Source: Flagellimonas aurea | GTDB lineage: Bacteria; Bacteroidota; Bacteroidia; Flavobacteriales; Flavobacteriaceae | Assembly: GCF_017313785.1 (NCBI RefSeq) | Contig: NZ_JAFLNL010000001.1 | Span: 682,001-746,000, forward strand | Length of the DNA: 64,000 bases | Direction of reading: 5' to 3' | Part shown: piece by piece, positions 42,167 to 51,543 of the stretch | Layout: every line of letters begins with the position of its first letter | How positions within the stretch are numbered: position 1 is the first letter of the stretch | Notes under the pieces: model-generated | Told to the model about the DNA's origin: nothing | Database searches by the model: none | The model's input: the letters and a program-made list of their open reading frames with translations, nothing else | Program-made: the position numbers and the translations under genes

Positions 42167-44437
42167 TTAGAAAACCGTGTACCGTAGCCCAAAGAAACCC
42201 CGAATCCCTTGATTGGGTCCGTACACATAACTTGGGTCAAAAGTTAAGGCATAAGGATTGTTTGGTGTAGCTACGGCATTGCCATTATTGTCAAAAGTTA
42301 CTTCCTTATCAAAAGGGTCGCTAGCACGGGCGATGATAAATGGATTGCCACGGTTCGGGGTCCAGTCCAATAAGTTTTTAATGCCTCCGTACACTTCAAA
42401 ATTATTTAACCCCTTGTAGGTAAATTGGATATTCTGGATGCTCCAAGTAGGGGAGTATTCGCTTCGTGGATCCAAATCGCCCAATAGCGGCAAGCGCATC
42501 GGGCCATATAAATTTCCCGTATAATCGGCCGTTAGGTGGAGCGACCTAAAAGTGTACGATAGATTCCACGTAGCGGTAATACTTTCGGTAAGGATTTGCT
42601 GTTGGGTGACCCCATTTTCGGTGTTGCTTACATCCTGCCAAGTAGCTCCCACCATAATTTTAAAACTGCTCGGAAAAGCAATATCCACGTTGGCACTTAT
42701 CCCTTGAGAAACGGATTTGCCATCCAGATTATCATAAATGATCTGGTTGGGATTGGTCTCATAATCGGGCAAGATTACGTTCGAGAATCGGGTATAAAAA
42801 GCTGAAGCATCCAATCCGATGAAGGTACCGTTATCGCTATATATTTTCTTTAAATAATTGATATTGACATTGACAGACCGTTCTGGTTTCAATTCCTCGG
42901 CAATAACCACTTCTCTAGACCCCGTCAGTGCTGCGTGATCTTCCGTAAATAAATTAACTACGCGAAACCCTGTCCCAGCATTTACACGGAAAATATCATT
43001 GTCGGAAATCTTCCATTTGTACGCGGCCCTCGGGGTTAGAATATTGCCGTGCCTTTGATCATAATCATACCGCAGGCCTGCCAAAAAAGAATGTTTGGGA
43101 GCAAAGGAGTATTCATCCTGTGCAAATACACTGGGAATCCAAATCTTGTCCGCCTCGGTGGTCGCTGGCGTATTGTCATCATAGTAATTATAACGAACCG
43201 CGCTCCCAAATAGCAAATCATGGTTCCCAGCAGTCCTGTCCCAGGTCAGTTGGGCAAAACCAATACGCTGGTCGGCCAAGTACTCTGTGTCGCCATATAC
43301 CGAGTTTTGGTTGTGGTCGTTATAGGAGAAGGAGAGGAGAAACTTTTCCTCAAACGGCAACTGATACTTGCCCAACAGCTCCCAACGTCTTGTATAGATG
43401 CTTTCCCCATAAATCTCATCCCCGCCACGATACTCTGGGGTCCATTGCATTTCTCCGCCCCAGCGATCTTCATAAAAAAAGCGCCCAGCCAACGAGAGCA
43501 AACGGTTATGCTCTCGTTCAAAATCCCATTTTTGAAATAGCGAAATACGATCTTGCAGGGTAAGATCTGTAAAATTGTCGCCATTGTTGTCCACAGGAAC
43601 ATCGTAATTAAAGTAGTTGATGCCCAAAAGCAGGTTTGTTTTATCACTGACGGATATTTTGCTGCCCACATCCAAATTGTATTCGCCCCAGCCTGTAGCA
43701 AAGCCATCAGCAAAGAACTCCGGAGCACTAATGGCTTTTTTTGTGATGATGTTAATCAATCCGCCCACAGCTTCGCTGCCATAAAGTGAAGACGCAGGCC
43801 CTTTCACGATTTCAATCTGCGCGATCAGCGAGTTTGGGATGCCAGTGAGTCCGTAGACCGTACCCAAACCACTCACAATGGGCATTCCATCAATAAGAAC
43901 CAAGGTATAAGGCCCTTCCAATCCGTTGATGTGGATATCGCCCGTGTTGCACACATTGCAATTGATCTGTGGTCGAACCCCGTTCACATTTTGGAGCGCA
44001 TCAAAAACGCTGGCTGTGGGATTCTTTTTCAAAAAAGCAGGGGAGTAAACCTCTACGGGTACTGGACTTTCCAATCGGCTAACAGGTTTAAGGGTGCCCG
44101 TCACCACAGTTTCTTCCAAACTTTGTGCAGAAGCTTCGAGCTGTATGTTGATGGTTTTATGGGCTCCCGCCCCCAAATTGATTTTGGTTTGATAGGGCTG
44201 ATACCCCAATGATGTCACCAATACCATATAGTCTCCTGCTGGAATGTCGGTCAACTCAAATGCACCATCAATATCCGTAGCGGTACCAATTTCCGTGCCT
44301 TTCAATAATACGTTGGCCAAGGGTAAGGGTTCCCCGTTGTCGGTCACCTTTCCGCTCAGGGATGTAGTCTGTGCGAAACAATAACTGCTAGTTAAGGCTA
44401 TCCATAAAAGGATGCTATGTTTATGAAATGATTTCAA
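42167..44437 (-). CDS. TonB-dependent outer membrane receptor, metal-regulated
   Basis: 756 residues, start TTG at 44437 (MKSFHKHSILLW), signal peptide ending YCFAQ. An N-terminal carboxypeptidase-like repeat (TTSLSGKVTDNGEPLPLANV, about 23-105) is followed by a plug domain with NCNVCNTGDIHINGLEGPYT and DGMPIVSGLGTVYGLTGIPN, then a beta barrel ending GFFGLRYTVF. The CxxC of the plug is unusual. Because the promoter lies within the dyad beside a DtxR/MntR regulator and a ZIP gene, a metal or metallophore is the likely cargo rather than a glycan; no SusD gene follows. Confidence 0.9.
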   Translation of the reverse strand: MKSFHKHSILLWIALTSSYCFAQTTSLSGKVTDNGEPLPLANVLLKGTEIGTATDIDGAFELTDIPAGDYMVLVTSLGYQPYQTKINLGAGAHKTINIQLEASAQSLEETVVTGTLKPVSRLESPVPVEVYSPAFLKKNPTASVFDALQNVNGVRPQINCNVCNTGDIHINGLEGPYTLVLIDGMPIVSGLGTVYGLTGIPNSLIAQIEIVKGPASSLYGSEAVGGLINIITKKAISAPEFFADGFATGWGEYNLDVGSKISVSDKTNLLLGINYFNYDVPVDNNGDNFTDLTLQDRISLFQKWDFEREHNRLLSLAGRFFYEDRWGGEMQWTPEYRGGDEIYGESIYTRRWELLGKYQLPFEEKFLLSFSYNDHNQNSVYGDTEYLADQRIGFAQLTWDRTAGNHDLLFGSAVRYNYYDDNTPATTEADKIWIPSVFAQDEYSFAPKHSFLAGLRYDYDQRHGNILTPRAAYKWKISDNDIFRVNAGTGFRVVNLFTEDHAALTGSREVVIAEELKPERSVNVNINYLKKIYSDNGTFIGLDASAFYTRFSNVILPDYETNPNQIIYDNLDGKSVSQGISANVDIAFPSSFKIMVGATWQDVSNTENGVTQQQILTESITATWNLSYTFRSLHLTADYTGNLYGPMRLPLLGDLDPRSEYSPTWSIQNIQFTYKGLNNFEVYGGIKNLLDWTPNRGNPFIIARASDPFDKEVTFDNNGNAVATPNNPYALTFDPSYVYGPNQGIRGFFGLRYTVF

Positions 44438-44453
44438 TTAGTATAAAATTAAA

Positions 44454-44485
44454 TTTAGACAAATCTAAAAATAGATTTTGTCAAA
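44454..44485. promoter_or_regulatory. operator dyad between TonB receptor and metalloregulator
   Basis: TTTAGACAAATCTA (44454-44467) and TAGATTTTGTCAAA (44472-44485) are imperfect inverted repeats around AAAA. On the minus strand TAGATTTG (44467-44460), inside the left arm, is an exact -7 box for the receptor gene. Confidence 0.65.
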
Positions 44486-44493
44486 TAAAAATG

Positions 44494-44501
44494 TATTTTT
44501 G
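44494..44501 (+). promoter_or_regulatory. -7 box of the metalloregulator-ZIP operon
   Basis: TATTTTTG, exact match to TAnnTTTG, 16 nt before the ATG at 44517. The dyad lies immediately upstream, so one operator can control both directions. Confidence 0.55.
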
Positions 44502-44516
44502 AAAAAATATTTTTTG

Positions 44517-45173
44517 ATGACTCGATCAGAGGAGAATTATTTAAAGACAATTTTTCATTTGGGAGGTGGTGACTCCAAGTCCATTACCACCAATGCCATT
44601 GCGGAGCAGATGGAGACAAAACCATCTTCGGTAACGGACATGGCCAAGAAATTGTCAGAAAAAGGATTGGTGGACTATGTGCGCTATCAAGGGGTGTCGT
44701 TGACAGCTGTGGGAGTGAAAACGGCCTTGTCCATTATCAGAAAACACCGTCTATGGGAAGTTTTTTTGGTAAAGAAGCTAGATTTTACCTGGGATGAGGT
44801 GCACGAAGTAGCGGAACAGTTGGAACACATCAAAAGTGAAAAATTGGTTGATAAAATCGATGAGCTTCTGGATTTTCCCAAGTATGATCCGCATGGGGAC
44901 CCCATTCCCACCAAAGATGGAAAGTTCCAAGAGCGGGATGAAAAATTACTCAGTGAAATGCCCATCAATTCTCAAGGAGTTTGCGTGGGGGTGAAAGACT
45001 CCTCCGTACCTTTTTTAAAGTTTTTGGACAAGAACAGAATCGCTTTGGGAAATACCATCAAAGTATTGGACAAGGAAGATTTTGACAATTCTCTTCGTAT
45101 TCAAATGGATGGAAAGGAAATGCGGATATCACATCAAATTGCAGCTAACCTCTATGTAAAAAAGAACGACTGA
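44517..45173 (+). CDS. DtxR/MntR-family metal-dependent transcriptional regulator
   Basis: 218 residues from ATG 44517 (MTRSEENYLKTIFHLGG), the usual family opening; longer frames run through the dyad. Winged HTH (NAIAEQMETKPSSVTDMAKK), dimerization region with EVHEVAEQLEHIKSEKLVDK, and a C-terminal SH3-like FeoA domain (VPFLKFLDKNRIALGNTI). Metal sites of the family lie in the second region (E/H ligands in HRLWEVFLV and AEQLEHI). It senses Mn, Fe or Zn and represses uptake. The stop overlaps the ZIP gene start by one base. Confidence 0.93.
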   Translation: MTRSEENYLKTIFHLGGGDSKSITTNAIAEQMETKPSSVTDMAKKLSEKGLVDYVRYQGVSLTAVGVKTALSIIRKHRLWEVFLVKKLDFTWDEVHEVAEQLEHIKSEKLVDKIDELLDFPKYDPHGDPIPTKDGKFQERDEKLLSEMPINSQGVCVGVKDSSVPFLKFLDKNRIALGNTIKVLDKEDFDNSLRIQMDGKEMRISHQIAANLYVKKND

Positions 45174-45994
45174 TGGAACAAGTAATTCAATATTTTCAAG
45201 AAATAGACCCCGTATTGGCGGCATTGTACGCAACTCTTTTTACTTGGGGATTGACTGCGGCGGGAGCAGCTCTAGTCTTCTTTTTTAAAGGCATGAACCG
45301 TGCATTGCTGGATGGAATGCTCGGATTTACGGGAGGGGTTATGGTAGCCGCAAGTTTTTGGAGTTTGTTGGCTCCTGGAATAGAAATGAGCCCGGGCGAT
45401 GGTTTTGTAAAGGTAATTCCAGCTGCGGTTGGTTTTTTGCTTGGAGCAGGTTTTATTTTTGGATTGGACAAGATTTTGCCCCACTTACATATCAACTTTA
45501 AAATGAGTGAAGCCGAAGGGGTAAAAACCCCTTGGCACCGAACCACTTTGCTCACTTTGGCGATTACCTTGCACAATATTCCCGAAGGATTGGCAGTAGG
45601 AGTCTTGTTCGGCGGTGTCGCAGCTGGTTTTGAGGGAGCCTCTATCGGTGGTGCTGTGGCATTGGCCTTGGGTATCGGGCTACAGAATTTCCCCGAAGGG
45701 TTTGCAGTGGCCATGCCCTTAAGAAGACAGGGGCTTAGCCGAACAAAAAGCTTTATGTATGGACAGGCGTCCGCACTGGTGGAACCTATCGCTGGAGTAT
45801 TGGGTGCTTGGGCCGTGTTGACTTTTGAGCCTATTTTACCCTACGCACTTTCTTTTGCTGCGGGTGCGATGATCTTTGTGGTGGTCGAAGAAGTGATTCC
45901 AGAAACGCAACAGGACAAATACACCGATATCGCTACAATGGGCTTTATCGGTGGATTTATTATTATGATGACCTTGGACGTGGGACTGGGATAG
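45173..45994 (+). CDS. ZIP-family metal transporter
   Basis: 273 residues, about eight helices. The metal-site helices are clear: TLLTLAITLHNIPEGLAVGV (helix 4) and GIGLQNFPEGFAVAMPL (helix 5), with LVEPIAGVLGAWAV next. It moves divalent metal (Zn, Fe or Mn) into the cytoplasm. Coupled to the metalloregulator by a 1-nt overlap, so uptake and sensing are co-expressed. It converges with the CzcB gene 2 nt away; no terminator hairpin is visible. Confidence 0.93.
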   Translation: MEQVIQYFQEIDPVLAALYATLFTWGLTAAGAALVFFFKGMNRALLDGMLGFTGGVMVAASFWSLLAPGIEMSPGDGFVKVIPAAVGFLLGAGFIFGLDKILPHLHINFKMSEAEGVKTPWHRTTLLTLAITLHNIPEGLAVGVLFGGVAAGFEGASIGGAVALALGIGLQNFPEGFAVAMPLRRQGLSRTKSFMYGQASALVEPIAGVLGAWAVLTFEPILPYALSFAAGAMIFVVVEEVIPETQQDKYTDIATMGFIGGFIIMMTLDVGLG

Positions 45995-45995
45995 A

Positions 45996-47120
45996 TTACC
46001 CCCCAATCATATCAAAGACACCCTTGGTCAAAAACTGGTCTGTTTCGTTCAGTTCGTTAGATATGATCTCGGTATACCCGTCAAAGGTGCCTCCTTGTTT
46101 TACAGCTAGCCTGTCAAAGGTGTAGCTTCCGTCTTTTTTTGCTATCAATTTAAGCACGTAGTGGTTGCCTTCTGATTCGATTATGGCCTCTTCGGGTAAG
46201 GACCAAGTTTTGATGGTATCCGTAATGATCATGGCATCCACGAACATTCCTGGCAGAAAATTACCGTCTTCTTGCTCCAAGTGTCCGTGGACTTTTATGG
46301 TTCGTTTGGCGTTGTCAATGGAAGTGCCCACCAAATGCACCTCTGCATTAAAGGCCTCTTCGGATGCCTCTGGAATCCTAAACTGAATCTTTTGTCCCTT
46401 CTTCACTTTTAGAATGTCCTTTTCAAAGACCGTGAGTTCCAAGTGCACATGTTCGTTGTCGACGATTTCCAATATTTCGGTGGCAGGTGAGACATAGCTT
46501 CCCTTGGCCACGTTCATTTTTGTGACGCTGCCCGAAATCGGTGCGTAAATTGAAGCTTGGGATGTGATAATTCCTTTTTCCACATTGCTGGGCGAGATGT
46601 TGAGCATTCGCAGCTGCTCCCCTAAACCTTGATAGCGGGCTTGGGCCGTTTGGTAATTGCTCTTGGCCTGAAGAAGATTCTTTTGGGAAGCGATCTGTTC
46701 ATCAAAAAGGGTCTGGTTCCTTTCAAACTCCGCTTTCAAAAAGTCCAGTTGGTTGAATACCTCGAGATATTCCTGTTGCATTTGCACAAATTCCTGGTTT
46801 TCCAAGACCACCAAAAGCTGTCCTTTTTTTACTTTGTCCCCGATCAGAAGCGATGTCTTTTTCACAAAACCGCCCATAAAGGCCGAGACACTGGCTCGGT
46901 TTTCTGGCGGAACATCTATCATACCAGAGGTTTCCACCATTTTAGGGAAGGTTCTTTTCTCCATCGTACCCATTGTTAGGTCGTTGGTATCGAATTGATC
47001 TTGCGAGACCACGATCCCTGTTTCTTCCCCTTGTTCTTCGGAAGCCGATGCTTCACTGTTCTTATTGCCGCAGCCCATCAATAGAAGGAAAACAGCGGCG
47101 AATTGAAGTATATGTTTCAT
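45996..47120 (-). CDS. czcB: CzcB/CusB-like periplasmic adaptor of heavy-metal RND efflux
   Basis: 374 residues with a lipobox (AAVFLLLMGCGNK). Barrel-sandwich halves VKKTSLLIGDKVKKGQLLVV and SIYAPISGSVTKMNVAKGSY flank the hairpin (QLDFLKAEFERNQTLFDEQI). It links the inner-membrane pump and outer channel. It is the third gene of the metal-efflux operon, 2 nt after the fused CzcA-CzcC gene. Confidence 0.92.
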   Translation of the reverse strand: MKHILQFAAVFLLLMGCGNKNSEASASEEQGEETGIVVSQDQFDTNDLTMGTMEKRTFPKMVETSGMIDVPPENRASVSAFMGGFVKKTSLLIGDKVKKGQLLVVLENQEFVQMQQEYLEVFNQLDFLKAEFERNQTLFDEQIASQKNLLQAKSNYQTAQARYQGLGEQLRMLNISPSNVEKGIITSQASIYAPISGSVTKMNVAKGSYVSPATEILEIVDNEHVHLELTVFEKDILKVKKGQKIQFRIPEASEEAFNAEVHLVGTSIDNAKRTIKVHGHLEQEDGNFLPGMFVDAMIITDTIKTWSLPEEAIIESEGNHYVLKLIAKKDGSYTFDRLAVKQGGTFDGYTEIISNELNETDQFLTKGVFDMIGG

Positions 47121-47122
47121 GT

Positions 47123-50100
47123 TTATAATGTTATTGTCAAGTAATTAATGGCGATTACGGTTTGATTGTATTGGTTGAGCACATCCAGATAATTGAGTTG
47201 GATGTCATAGGCATTTTCCAAACTTTGGATGTACTGGAAAAAGTCGATTTCCCCATTTTGAAAATTCCCCGAGGCCGCTTTCAAAATTTGATCGGAAAGT
47301 TGACCGCCTTCGTCCTCGTAATAGGAAAGTTCCTTGGCCTGTTGCTCCAGTTGTCCCAACAGCGTTTTATAGCGCTGGTTCATGGCCACGGAAATCTCGG
47401 TGTTCTCCATCTCTGTGATCTTGGTCTGGATTTTGGACGATTTTACTTTACTGCTATGTCCAAAGAAGAAAATCGGGATGCGTACCCCCAATTGAATGCC
47501 GTAAAGTGAAGTCCCTAGCCCACTGTTTGTCCCTTGGAAATATTCAAGGTTCAGGTCGGGCAACAATTTGTTTTCCTCTAAACTTTTTTGGGCATTGCTC
47601 AACTCTTGGCGATGGTCCAAAAAGGAGGTTTCCTCCTCCAACATTCCTTGGGAATTCAGTACCGTCAACTTTTCTGGTTTTTCATTCACGATTTGCAAGC
47701 TGTCCTCACTTTGCACCAAACTAACGATCTGACCATAAGTGGTCAACATCTGTTGCTTTATCTTGGAGTAGGTGTTGGCAATCTGCCGTTGCTTGGCCGT
47801 GGCCGTTACCTTTTCCAGATAGTTGGTCTCGCCAAGCTCAAAACGCCTGTTGGCCGCATGGGCAAAATTGCTGTAAATACTGTCCAGCGTACTGTAGAGC
47901 TTTGCTTTTTGACTCAATGTCTGGTATTGATAGTATGCATTGCTCAGCGATTGGTACAGTTGCTTCTTTTGAATCTCAAACGATGATTTTTGTAGCTCAT
48001 AATTCGATTTTTGAAGCCTGTTCTTGGCCCCGTACACTGTCGGGAACTCAAATTGTTGCTGTGCACCAAAAACCTTTAATGGTTCCCCATTTAGCGCCAA
48101 GTTGTTTTCATCATACTGGTAGTAGATATCTGTTTTGTCAAATTCAAAAGCGGTTCCCTTTAGGGTTTCCGCCTGATCTACCAATAAAGATCCTGCTTGG
48201 ATTCCCTTATTGTTTTCCAAGGAAAGGGCCATCAAATCTTCCAGATCCAATTTGGTTTGAGAGAATCCCGAAGCAGTCACTAAAAGCAACAGCACAGTCA
48301 GTGCATTTTTGTTCATTTTGCGTTCTCTTCTTTTTCTCATTCCACGGAATTTAATGTTATGGGTATATGCATATAAAACGGGCAAAACCACCAAGGTGAG
48401 CATGGTGGCCGTTACCAATCCGCCAATAACTACCGTGGCAAGGGGGCGTTGCACCTCGGCGCCTGCATTGGTGGATACGGCCATGGGCAAGAAACCTAAA
48501 GCAGCTGCGGAAGCCGTCAACAATACGGCACGGAGTCTATCTTTGGTTCCTTGTTTGATTAGATCCTCCATGGAATCAAAATCTTTTCCCTTGAGTTCCT
48601 TGAAATGCTCTATCAATACGATTCCGTTCAAAACGGCGATACCGAACAGGGCAATGAACCCGACACCCGCCGATATGCTAAAAGGCATATCTCTCAGCCA
48701 AAGCAAGAGGACACCTCCCACTGCGGAAAGTGGAATTGCGGAAAAAATGAGCAAAGCTTCCTTTACTGAGCCGAAGGCAAAATAAAGCATGATGAAGATG
48801 AGCAGCAATGCAATGGGCACGGCAATCATCAATCGGGCTTTGGCATTTTGTAGGTTTTCAAACTGCCCACCGTAGGTAATCGTGTAGCCTGGCGGCAACG
48901 AGATGTTCTCGTTGACCAATAGTTGCACATCGTCAACAACGGATTGAAGGTCACGATTTCTTACGTTGATACCCACAACAATCCGTCGTTTGGTATCATC
49001 CCGAGAAATTTTTGCAGCTCCTTTTTGATAGGTGATCTCGGCAAGTTCGCTCATCGGGATTTTTCCGCCATTGGGAATATCCACATAAAGGTTTCTGAGG
49101 TTGGAAATATCCTGACGGTTCTCGGCATCCAACCGAACGGCAAGGTCAAATTGACGCTCGCCCTCAAATATGCTTCCAACGACCTTACCTGCAAAGCCCA
49201 TCGAGATCATTTCATTGAGGTCGGCAATGTTGAGCCCGTGACGTGCAATTTTGGCACGGTCGAAGGATACGTTCATCTGTGGAAGCCCTTCTACTTTTTC
49301 AACGATGATGTCCGAGGCCCCTTCCACATCTTGGATAAGGTCTTTGATCTCGTTGGCCTTTTTATTCAATGTTTCCAAATTCTCCCCAAAAATTTTGATG
49401 GCAATATCGGCCCGTACTCCCGTGATCAATTCATTGAAGCGCATTTCAATGGGCTGGGTAAATTCTACCTCCATTCCTGGAATCACGGCTAGAGCTTCCT
49501 TGAACTTGTCGGCCAGTTCATCCTTGGTTTCCGCAGAGACCCATTCATCTTTAGGTTTTAGGGAAATGATCACATCGCTCTCCTCCATGGACATGGGGTC
49601 GGTGGGCACTTCTGCGGCACCGATACGGCTTACCACTTGTTTCACCTCAGGAAATTGATCTAGGAGGATTTTTTCGATTTTGGTGGTCGTCTCCACGGTC
49701 TTTGCCAAGGATGTCCCCGTTTTTAATACAGGTTGAATCACAAAATCACCCTCGTCCAGAGTCGGCACAAATTCCCCACCCATGGAAGAGAACAGCAAAA
49801 TGGCTCCGACCAATAAAGCCGCAGCGATGGTGAGTACCAATTTTTTGCTTTTCATGGCCCATTCGATAACAGGTTCGTATTGCTTGTTGATCCAGTTGAC
49901 CAAACGAACGGATATGTTCTTTGAAGATTCTTTGGATGGTTTCAAAAATAGGGCAGATGCAACGGGCACATAGGTAAAGCACAACAAAACGGCGCCCAAA
50001 AGAGCAAAACTGAAGGTAAGTGCCATGGGCTTGAACATTTTACCTTCCACACCGCTGAGTGATAGGATAGGGATGAAAACAATCAAAATAATGAGCTGTC

Positions 50101-51466
50101 CGAATACGGCGGAGTTCATCATTTTGGTAGCTCCCTCCACAGTTATTTTATCCTTTATGGATTGTGTGGCTTCCTTACCCAGATTGACAAGTTCGGTTTG
50201 CCGTCGTGTAATCTGAAACGCAATGTACTCGACAATGATGACCGCTCCGTCTATAATGATACCAAAGTCGATGGCTCCAAGGCTCAACAAATTGGCATCG
50301 ACCCCAAAAATGTTCATCAAGGTGAGGGCAAACAGCAGGCAAAGTGGAATAACTGAAGCTACAACAAGTCCTGAACGCCAATTGCCCAGGAGCAACACCA
50401 CTACAAAAATCACGATCAAGCAGCCCAACACCAAGTTTTCGGTAACGGTGAAGGTCGTTCTTCCGATAAGTTCGCTACGGTCCAAAAATGGGTTGATATA
50501 AACCCCTTCGGGGAGTGATTCCGAGATGGCTGCCACTCGTTCTTTTACCGCTTCGATAACGCGTTTGGAATCGGCATCCTTGAGCATCATAATCTGGCCG
50601 AGCACTTTTTCGCCCTCTCCATTCCCAGTGATGGCTCCAAAACGGGGAGCGCTACCAAAACCAACTTGGGCCACATCCTTGATATAAATGGGGATGCTGT
50701 TCCTTGTGGTCACCACAATATCCTCGATGTCCTTAAGGCTGCTCACTAAACCTTCCCCGCGAATAAAATAGGCTTGGTTCACTTTTTCGATATAACCTCC
50801 ACCAGTGACACTGTTGTTTTTTTCCAATGCAGTGAAAATTTCCCTTGCAGTTATATTGAAAGCGTTGAGCTTTTGGGTCTGGATGGCCACCTCGTACTGC
50901 TTTAGATGTCCTCCCCAAGTATTTACCTCGACCACACCTGGAATACCCGAAAGCTGACGTTTTACGATCCAATCTTGGATGGTGCGCAGCTCGGTGGAAG
51001 AGTACTGGTCTTTATACTTGGGTTCAACATCCAATATGTATTGATAAATCTCTCCCAATCCTGTGGTGATAGGGCCCATTTCGGGGGTTCCGAAACCTTC
51101 GGGGATTCGGCTGGATGCTGATTTTATTTTTTCGGCAATGAGCTGTCTTGGCAGATAGGTACCCATGTCGTCCTCAAAGACAATGGTAACTACCGATAGG
51201 CCGAATTTGGAAACCGACCTTATTTCCTTTACACCGGGAAGGTTCGCCATTTCCAACTCAACGGGATAGGTGACGAACTTTTCCATATCCTGTGTGGAAA
51301 GTCGATTTGATGTGGTTAAAACCTGTACTTGGTTATTGGTGACATCGGGTACAGCTCCGATAGGTATTTGTGATAGCGAATAGAGGCCGACAAAGGCGAT
51401 AAACGCGGTGAACAAAAGAACAATAAACTTGTTCTTTATGCTAAAGTTTATAATTTTTGAAAACAT
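47123..51466 (-). CDS. czcA: CzcA heavy-metal RND pump fused to a CzcC/TolC outer membrane channel
   Basis: 1447 residues. Residues 1-1040 are an HME-type RND permease; helix 4 has AIDFGIIIDGAVIIVEY, the pattern of divalent cation (Zn/Co/Cd) pumps rather than the Cu/Ag type. From residue 1051 a TolC-like protein of 397 residues follows in frame (FELGETNYLEKVTATAKQRQ; PDLNLEYFQGTNSGLGTSLY). It begins with its own signal-like stretch (NALTVLLLLVTASGFSQ) and an internal ATG at 48316. Processing at the internal signal, or separate initiation, would release the channel into the envelope. Such fusions are known in flavobacteria. Confidence 0.92.
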   Translation of the reverse strand: MFSKIINFSIKNKFIVLLFTAFIAFVGLYSLSQIPIGAVPDVTNNQVQVLTTSNRLSTQDMEKFVTYPVELEMANLPGVKEIRSVSKFGLSVVTIVFEDDMGTYLPRQLIAEKIKSASSRIPEGFGTPEMGPITTGLGEIYQYILDVEPKYKDQYSSTELRTIQDWIVKRQLSGIPGVVEVNTWGGHLKQYEVAIQTQKLNAFNITAREIFTALEKNNSVTGGGYIEKVNQAYFIRGEGLVSSLKDIEDIVVTTRNSIPIYIKDVAQVGFGSAPRFGAITGNGEGEKVLGQIMMLKDADSKRVIEAVKERVAAISESLPEGVYINPFLDRSELIGRTTFTVTENLVLGCLIVIFVVVLLLGNWRSGLVVASVIPLCLLFALTLMNIFGVDANLLSLGAIDFGIIIDGAVIIVEYIAFQITRRQTELVNLGKEATQSIKDKITVEGATKMMNSAVFGQLIILIVFIPILSLSGVEGKMFKPMALTFSFALLGAVLLCFTYVPVASALFLKPSKESSKNISVRLVNWINKQYEPVIEWAMKSKKLVLTIAAALLVGAILLFSSMGGEFVPTLDEGDFVIQPVLKTGTSLAKTVETTTKIEKILLDQFPEVKQVVSRIGAAEVPTDPMSMEESDVIISLKPKDEWVSAETKDELADKFKEALAVIPGMEVEFTQPIEMRFNELITGVRADIAIKIFGENLETLNKKANEIKDLIQDVEGASDIIVEKVEGLPQMNVSFDRAKIARHGLNIADLNEMISMGFAGKVVGSIFEGERQFDLAVRLDAENRQDISNLRNLYVDIPNGGKIPMSELAEITYQKGAAKISRDDTKRRIVVGINVRNRDLQSVVDDVQLLVNENISLPPGYTITYGGQFENLQNAKARLMIAVPIALLLIFIMLYFAFGSVKEALLIFSAIPLSAVGGVLLLWLRDMPFSISAGVGFIALFGIAVLNGIVLIEHFKELKGKDFDSMEDLIKQGTKDRLRAVLLTASAAALGFLPMAVSTNAGAEVQRPLATVVIGGLVTATMLTLVVLPVLYAYTHNIKFRGMRKRRERKMNKNALTVLLLLVTASGFSQTKLDLEDLMALSLENNKGIQAGSLLVDQAETLKGTAFEFDKTDIYYQYDENNLALNGEPLKVFGAQQQFEFPTVYGAKNRLQKSNYELQKSSFEIQKKQLYQSLSNAYYQYQTLSQKAKLYSTLDSIYSNFAHAANRRFELGETNYLEKVTATAKQRQIANTYSKIKQQMLTTYGQIVSLVQSEDSLQIVNEKPEKLTVLNSQGMLEEETSFLDHRQELSNAQKSLEENKLLPDLNLEYFQGTNSGLGTSLYGIQLGVRIPIFFFGHSSKVKSSKIQTKITEMENTEISVAMNQRYKTLLGQLEQQAKELSYYEDEGGQLSDQILKAASGNFQNGEIDFFQYIQSLENAYDIQLNYLDVLNQYNQTVIAINYLTITL

Positions 51467-51543
51467 GATTCATAGAGAATGATAGCATTATTAAATAGAA
51501 TAAAGCTTGAGAAAAGTGTCCAGCTAGGCTGAAATACTATGAA

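Noticed and set aside
47123..51466. CzcA-CzcC fusion as an assembly error or frameshift
   Set aside because: The frame is open throughout, the joint has its own signal-like sequence, and such fusions are known in flavobacteria.
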